A stretch of 24,685 nt of DNA from ZC4RG17 sp035304485 (lineage in GTDB: Bacteria > Actinomycetota > Acidimicrobiia > Spongiisociales > ZC4RG35), in assembly GCA_035304485.1 (NCBI GenBank), contig DATGPZ010000233.1, positions 1 through 24,685 on the forward strand, read 5' to 3'. The stretch's first letter is position 1; every line of letters begins with the position of its first letter. The notes under the pieces were generated by a model, which was not told the DNA's origin, searched no databases, and was given only the letters and a program-made list of their open reading frames with translations. This document shows, piece after piece, positions 21,631 to 24,685 of this stretch. Position numbers and translations under genes: made by a program.

Positions 21631-23427
21631 TCAGGCGTAGAGGGCTTCGATCTCGTCCCGGTAGCGGTCCGCCACCACGTTCCGCTTCACCTTCAGGGTG
21701 GGAGTCAGCTCCTGACCCTCGATGGTGAAGTCGTTCGGCAGGATCCGGAACTTGCGGATCGACTCGGCCTTCGAGACGGCCCGGTTGGCACGATCGACCG
21801 CTTCCTGCACCGCCTCCAGTAGGAGCGGATGCTCCCGGGCCTCCTCGAGCGGCAGGTCGACCCCATTGCGTTCCGCCCACTTGGGGTACTCCTCGGCGTC
21901 GATCGTCACCAGGGCGGCGATGAAAGGCCGATCGTCACCCACCACCATGACCTGGCTGACCAGGGGATGGGCCCGCATCCGATCCTCCAGGACCGCCGGC
22001 GCCACGTTCTTGCCTCCGGCGGTGACGATGATCTCCTTCTTCCTTCCGGTGATGCGGATGTAGCCGTCGGGGTCCATCGACCCGATGTCGCCGGTGTAGA
22101 ACCAGCCATCCTCGTCCATCACCTCCGCCGTCGCCTGAGGGTTCTTCCAGTAACCGCGGAACACCATGTCGCCCTTGAGCAGGATCTCGCCGTCGTCGGC
22201 GATGGCTGCCGAGGCACCGGGCACGGGTTGGCCGACGGTGCCGATCCGGATTCGGTCGGGCGGGTTCACACAAGACGCGGCCGATGTCTCGGTCAGCCCG
22301 TAGCCCTCGAGGACGAACAGGCCGATGCCGTTGAAGAAATGGCCCAGACGCTCGCCGAGACCGCTGCCGCCGCTGACGATGTGGGTCACCCGGCCACCCA
22401 GGGCGTCGCGCAGCTTGCCGTAGACCAGGCGGTCGAAGACCCCGTGCAGCAGCCGGGTGCCGAGGCCCACTTTCCCTTGTTCCCGGCCGCGGGAGTAGTC
22501 GCCGGCGACCTTGGCGGCCAGGTCGAAGATCCGACCTTTTCCGTCGTCGTGGGCCTTCTGCGAAGCGCCGTTGTAGACCTTCTCGAACACACGAGGCACC
22601 GCGAACAGCCAGGTGGGCCGGACCATCTGCAGCTCTTCCATCAGGGTTGGAACCCCGGTCGAATAGGCGATCTTCGACTGGTTGCTGACGGAGCCGACCT
22701 GGACGATGCGGGCGAAGCTGTGGGCCAGGGGAAGGAACATGAGGGTCACGGCACCCTTTCGGATCACCTCGTTCAGGACCGATGTGGCCTGGGTTACCGT
22801 CCAAACGAAGTTTCGGACCGTCAGCTCGCATCCCTTGGGCATGCCCGTCGTGCCCGAGGTGTAGACGAGGGTGGCGAGGTCGTTCTGGGTCACCGACCGG
22901 GCCCGCTCCATCACCTGCTCGTCGCTCACGCCGGCCCCGATCTCGACCAGGTCGTCCAATCCTCCCGAGTCGACGGTGAAGACCCGGAGGTCGCCGAGGT
23001 CTCCGTCCAACGCGTCCTCCAGTGTCTTCTGCAGGGACGCATCGGCGCAGAACACCACCTCCGCCCCCGAGTCCTGGACGATCCATCGCACCTGCTCGGC
23101 CGACGAGGTCTCGTAGATCGTCACCGTGGCACACCCGGCCGCCCAGATGGCGTAGTCCAGGAGAGTGAATTCGTATCGGGTCGGGGAGAAGATGCACACG
23201 CGGGTACCCGGCTCCTTGCCGAGAGCGATCAGCCCGGCCGCCAGCCGGCGCACCCGGTCTGCCATCTCGCCATAGGTGACGTCGATGAATCGATCTCCGC
23301 TGCGATAGGCGAGGATCGGCGTCTGCGGGTCGGCTTCGGCGTGTCGCCACAGAGCCGTGGTGAGGTTCTCGTCGGGGTCGGGCTCCACCCCTCCGGGGGT
23401 GGTGAACTGACGGGTGATGGCGGTCAT
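21631..23427 (-). CDS. Long-chain acyl-CoA synthetase (FadD15-like)
   Basis: A 598-residue adenylate-forming enzyme. Seen: the P-loop YTSGTTGMPKGCE (189-201), VPRVFEKVYNGA, SGGSGLGERLGHFFNGIGL, EGYGLTETSA (the aromatic-acid-binding/adenine motif), YTGDIGSMDPDGYIRITGRKKEIIVTAGGKN and the lysine region LKVKRNVV near the C-terminus. This is the FadD15/AAE15-like branch, which activates long-chain fatty acids with ATP and CoA. I chose ATG 23427 over the in-frame ATG 23472 because it starts at the family's N-terminus and has TACTCT seven bases upstream, suggesting a leaderless transcript. It diverges from the hydroxyacid dehydrogenase gene, 64 bases apart. Confidence 0.93.
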   Translation of the reverse strand: MTAITRQFTTPGGVEPDPDENLTTALWRHAEADPQTPILAYRSGDRFIDVTYGEMADRVRRLAAGLIALGKEPGTRVCIFSPTRYEFTLLDYAIWAAGCATVTIYETSSAEQVRWIVQDSGAEVVFCADASLQKTLEDALDGDLGDLRVFTVDSGGLDDLVEIGAGVSDEQVMERARSVTQNDLATLVYTSGTTGMPKGCELTVRNFVWTVTQATSVLNEVIRKGAVTLMFLPLAHSFARIVQVGSVSNQSKIAYSTGVPTLMEELQMVRPTWLFAVPRVFEKVYNGASQKAHDDGKGRIFDLAAKVAGDYSRGREQGKVGLGTRLLHGVFDRLVYGKLRDALGGRVTHIVSGGSGLGERLGHFFNGIGLFVLEGYGLTETSAASCVNPPDRIRIGTVGQPVPGASAAIADDGEILLKGDMVFRGYWKNPQATAEVMDEDGWFYTGDIGSMDPDGYIRITGRKKEIIVTAGGKNVAPAVLEDRMRAHPLVSQVMVVGDDRPFIAALVTIDAEEYPKWAERNGVDLPLEEAREHPLLLEAVQEAVDRANRAVSKAESIRKFRILPNDFTIEGQELTPTLKVKRNVVADRYRDEIEALYA

Positions 23428-23434
23428 GCAACCG

Positions 23435-23485
23435 AGAGTAATGATTCCGGCGGGCGACGGGCGGGGTGGCATGGAGGTTTACCCT
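23435..23485. promoter_or_regulatory. Divergent leaderless promoters of acyl-CoA synthetase and dehydrogenase genes
   Basis: Minus strand: TACTCT (23440 to 23435), seven bases before ATG 23427. Plus strand: TACCCT (23480-23485), six bases before GTG 23492. No ribosome-binding sites are present at either start. The arrangement repeats that of the pair at 6541-6577. Confidence 0.45.
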
Positions 23486-23491
23486 GGGCGG

Positions 23492-24376
23492 GTGGAACCC
23501 ATAGGCTTCATTGGAATAGGGATCATGGGGTCAGGGATGGCGGCCAATCTGGTCGCGGCCGGCCACGACGTGGTCGTCTGGAACCGGACCCGCTCCAAAG
23601 CGGAGGCACTCGGAGGCGTCACGGTGGCGGAATCCCCCGCCGATGTCGCTTCCCGGTGCCCTCTCGTCATGGTGTGCGTGTCGGACACTCCCGACGTGGT
23701 CGAAGTGGTGGAAGGCGACGGCGGGCTGATGGAGTCGCTGGGAGACTCCTCGCTCGTGATCGACCACTCCACCATCAGCCCTTCCGTCACCCGGGAACTG
23801 GCCGAGAAGGTGGCCGCGGTGGGAGCCGGTTGGCTCGACGCCCCGGTCTCGGGAGGTTCCGAAGGAGCGGAGCGGGGCACGTTGTCGGTGATGGTGGGAG
23901 GTGACCCCGACCATCTCGAACGAGCCCGACCGTACATGGAGGCGTTCTCGAAGACGATCGTCCACGTGGGAGACGTGGGCGCCGGTCAGACCGTCAAGCT
24001 GGTCAACCAGGTCCTGGTGGTGATCAACCAGTGGGCGGCGTCGGAAGCGCTGATCCTGGCCCAGGCGGCCGGCGTCGACCTGAGGGCGGCCCTCGCCGCC
24101 GTCGAAGGAGGGGCAGCGGGCTCGTGGATGCTGTCGAATCGGGGACCGCAGATGATCGAACGTGACTGGCGGCCCGGATTCACCATCGACCTCCAGCAGA
24201 AGGACCTCCGGCTGGTACTCGAGGCAGCGGATGAGCTCGGTGTAGCCCTTCCGGGGACGGCGCAGGTATTCCAGATGTACCGGGCGCTCCAGCGTCGCGG
24301 CTTGGGCGAGGAGGGAAACCATGCCCTGGTCAAGGCGCTCGAAGAGCTCAACGACCTCGAGTTGGCCGGTGACTGA
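23492..24376 (+). CDS. NAD-binding beta-hydroxyacid dehydrogenase (3-hydroxyisobutyrate dehydrogenase family)
   Basis: A 294-residue protein of the HIBADH/GarR family. The Rossmann loop is FIGIGIMGSGMAANL (6-20), followed by VVWNRT, the substrate loop DAPVSGGSEGAERGTL, the catalytic lysine Lys169 in GQTVKLVNQV, and the C-terminal QKDLRLVLEAADELGVALP. The reaction is NAD(P)-dependent oxidation of a 3-hydroxyacid (3-hydroxyisobutyrate, tartronate semialdehyde or similar); the substrate is not decided by these motifs. The WNRT segment after beta-2 suggests NADP. I chose GTG 23492 because it begins the fold with two residues of lead and follows a TACCCT hexamer; an in-frame ATG at 23471 would overlap that promoter. 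Confidence 0.92.
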   Translation: MEPIGFIGIGIMGSGMAANLVAAGHDVVVWNRTRSKAEALGGVTVAESPADVASRCPLVMVCVSDTPDVVEVVEGDGGLMESLGDSSLVIDHSTISPSVTRELAEKVAAVGAGWLDAPVSGGSEGAERGTLSVMVGGDPDHLERARPYMEAFSKTIVHVGDVGAGQTVKLVNQVLVVINQWAASEALILAQAAGVDLRAALAAVEGGAAGSWMLSNRGPQMIERDWRPGFTIDLQQKDLRLVLEAADELGVALPGTAQVFQMYRALQRRGLGEEGNHALVKALEELNDLELAGD

Positions 24377-24379
24377 GGG

Positions 24380-24685
24380 TCACCGTCCCCGCAGCGAGAA
24401 GTGCTGGTAGTCCTTGAGGGAGTTCCAGTGACCACCCCACTCCCACCCGATCGCGGCGAAGGCGTCGACCACCTCGTCGGTGATCATTCCCGGTAGCCGG
24501 CGGCTGCGGTCGACGTAGTCCGTAGCCAGCTCGGGGAGCACGAGATCGCCCCGGACATAGGGGTTGTGGAAGGGGTTGACGTCGATGGCCAGCCCGTAGG
24601 CGTGCTCGGACCAGTTGGCTCCGCCGGTGACCGGACGACACACGAATGCGGCGGTCGAATTCCCGTCGCCGGTCGGCTCGGCGTC
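24380..24685 (-). CDS. M15-family D-Ala-D-Ala carboxypeptidase-like protein, C-terminal part
   Basis: The gene runs off the right edge; 101 C-terminal residues are visible. They contain CRPVTGGANWSEHAYGLAID (zinc ligands His and Asp), VNPFHNPYV, and DYQHFSLRGR with the third zinc-ligand histidine, all typical of VanY-like M15 peptidases. IGWEWGGHWNSLKDYQHFS is the characteristic ending. Such enzymes trim peptidoglycan stem peptides outside the cytoplasm; the signal peptide would be in the missing part. It is convergent with the dehydrogenase gene, three bases away. Confidence 0.92.
   Translation of the reverse strand, partial: DAEPTGDGNSTAAFVCRPVTGGANWSEHAYGLAIDVNPFHNPYVRGDLVLPELATDYVDRSRRLPGMITDEVVDAFAAIGWEWGGHWNSLKDYQHFSLRGR

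Noticed and set aside
21829..23904. A long plus-strand open frame across the acyl-CoA synthetase gene
   Set aside because: The opposite strand encodes a clear adenylate-forming enzyme; the plus frame has no recognisable motif and is a high-GC shadow.
1..24685. CRISPR array, tRNA, rRNA, insertion sequence or phage attachment site
   Set aside because: No repeated 20-40 base units with spacers, no cloverleaf with anticodon arms, and no transposase or integrase motif was seen by eye; a short tRNA missed by eye cannot be wholly excluded.

Overview
The window is about 24.7 kb of GC-rich, gene-dense chromosome with no mobile elements, RNA genes or CRISPR array that I can recognise. Codon use, many leaderless-type starts, a Thr-rich lipoprotein, a FadD15-like ligase and a TrpB2-type enzyme point to an actinobacterium. 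Acidimicrobiia is my best guess, but it is an inference from gene flavour and not from a marker gene.

Layout. 1-3235: the end of a LemA gene, a DUF2207-type membrane protein with a glycine tail, and a Thr-rich lipoprotein. 3236-5409: a strong hairpin, a structured-looking leader, a DEAD-box RNA helicase, then a hotdog thioesterase and a CoA-binding protein in the same direction. 5413-9085: an acyl-CoA dehydrogenase diverging from a tightly overlapped operon of SDR, crotonase-fold protein, metallo-beta-lactamase-fold hydrolase and Rid-family protein. 9173-10537: a TrpB2-type PLP enzyme. 10539-14014 (minus strand): MerR regulator, tryptophan 2,3-dioxygenase, divergent kynureninase, MgtC-like membrane protein. 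14120-18294 (plus): small membrane protein, benzoate/2-aminobenzoate-type CoA ligase, and a large multi-pass membrane protein carrying the parts of a serine hydrolase. 18321-19516: a possible leaderless 15-codon leader ORF before a class V PLP enzyme. 19540-21544 (minus): ABC ATPase, ABC-2 permease and small XRE regulator. 21631-24376: a long-chain acyl-CoA synthetase diverging from a beta-hydroxyacid dehydrogenase. The window ends inside an M15 D-Ala-D-Ala carboxypeptidase gene.

The most interesting reading is that about 11 kb (5413-16084) holds much of a tryptophan degradation route: tryptophan to kynurenine (dioxygenase), kynurenine to anthranilate (kynureninase), anthranilate to anthraniloyl-CoA (CoA ligase), then a CoA-bound lower pathway (acyl-CoA dehydrogenase, SDR, crotonase-fold protein, hydrolase, Rid protein). 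The lower set resembles the aerobic 2-aminobenzoyl-CoA pathway known from Azoarcus evansii. The ring-attacking monooxygenase/reductase and a kynurenine formamidase are not in the window. The crotonase-fold protein appears to lack both glutamates used by ordinary enoyl-CoA hydratases, which suggests a different reaction, possibly ring opening.

Regulation visible in the sequence: a recurring TAnnnT hexamer 6-9 bases before a start codon suggests leaderless transcripts for at least six genes. A pair of GGATAG...CTATCC-type sites lies between the MerR gene and its divergent neighbour. All functions are read from sequence motifs recalled from known families; no search was run.
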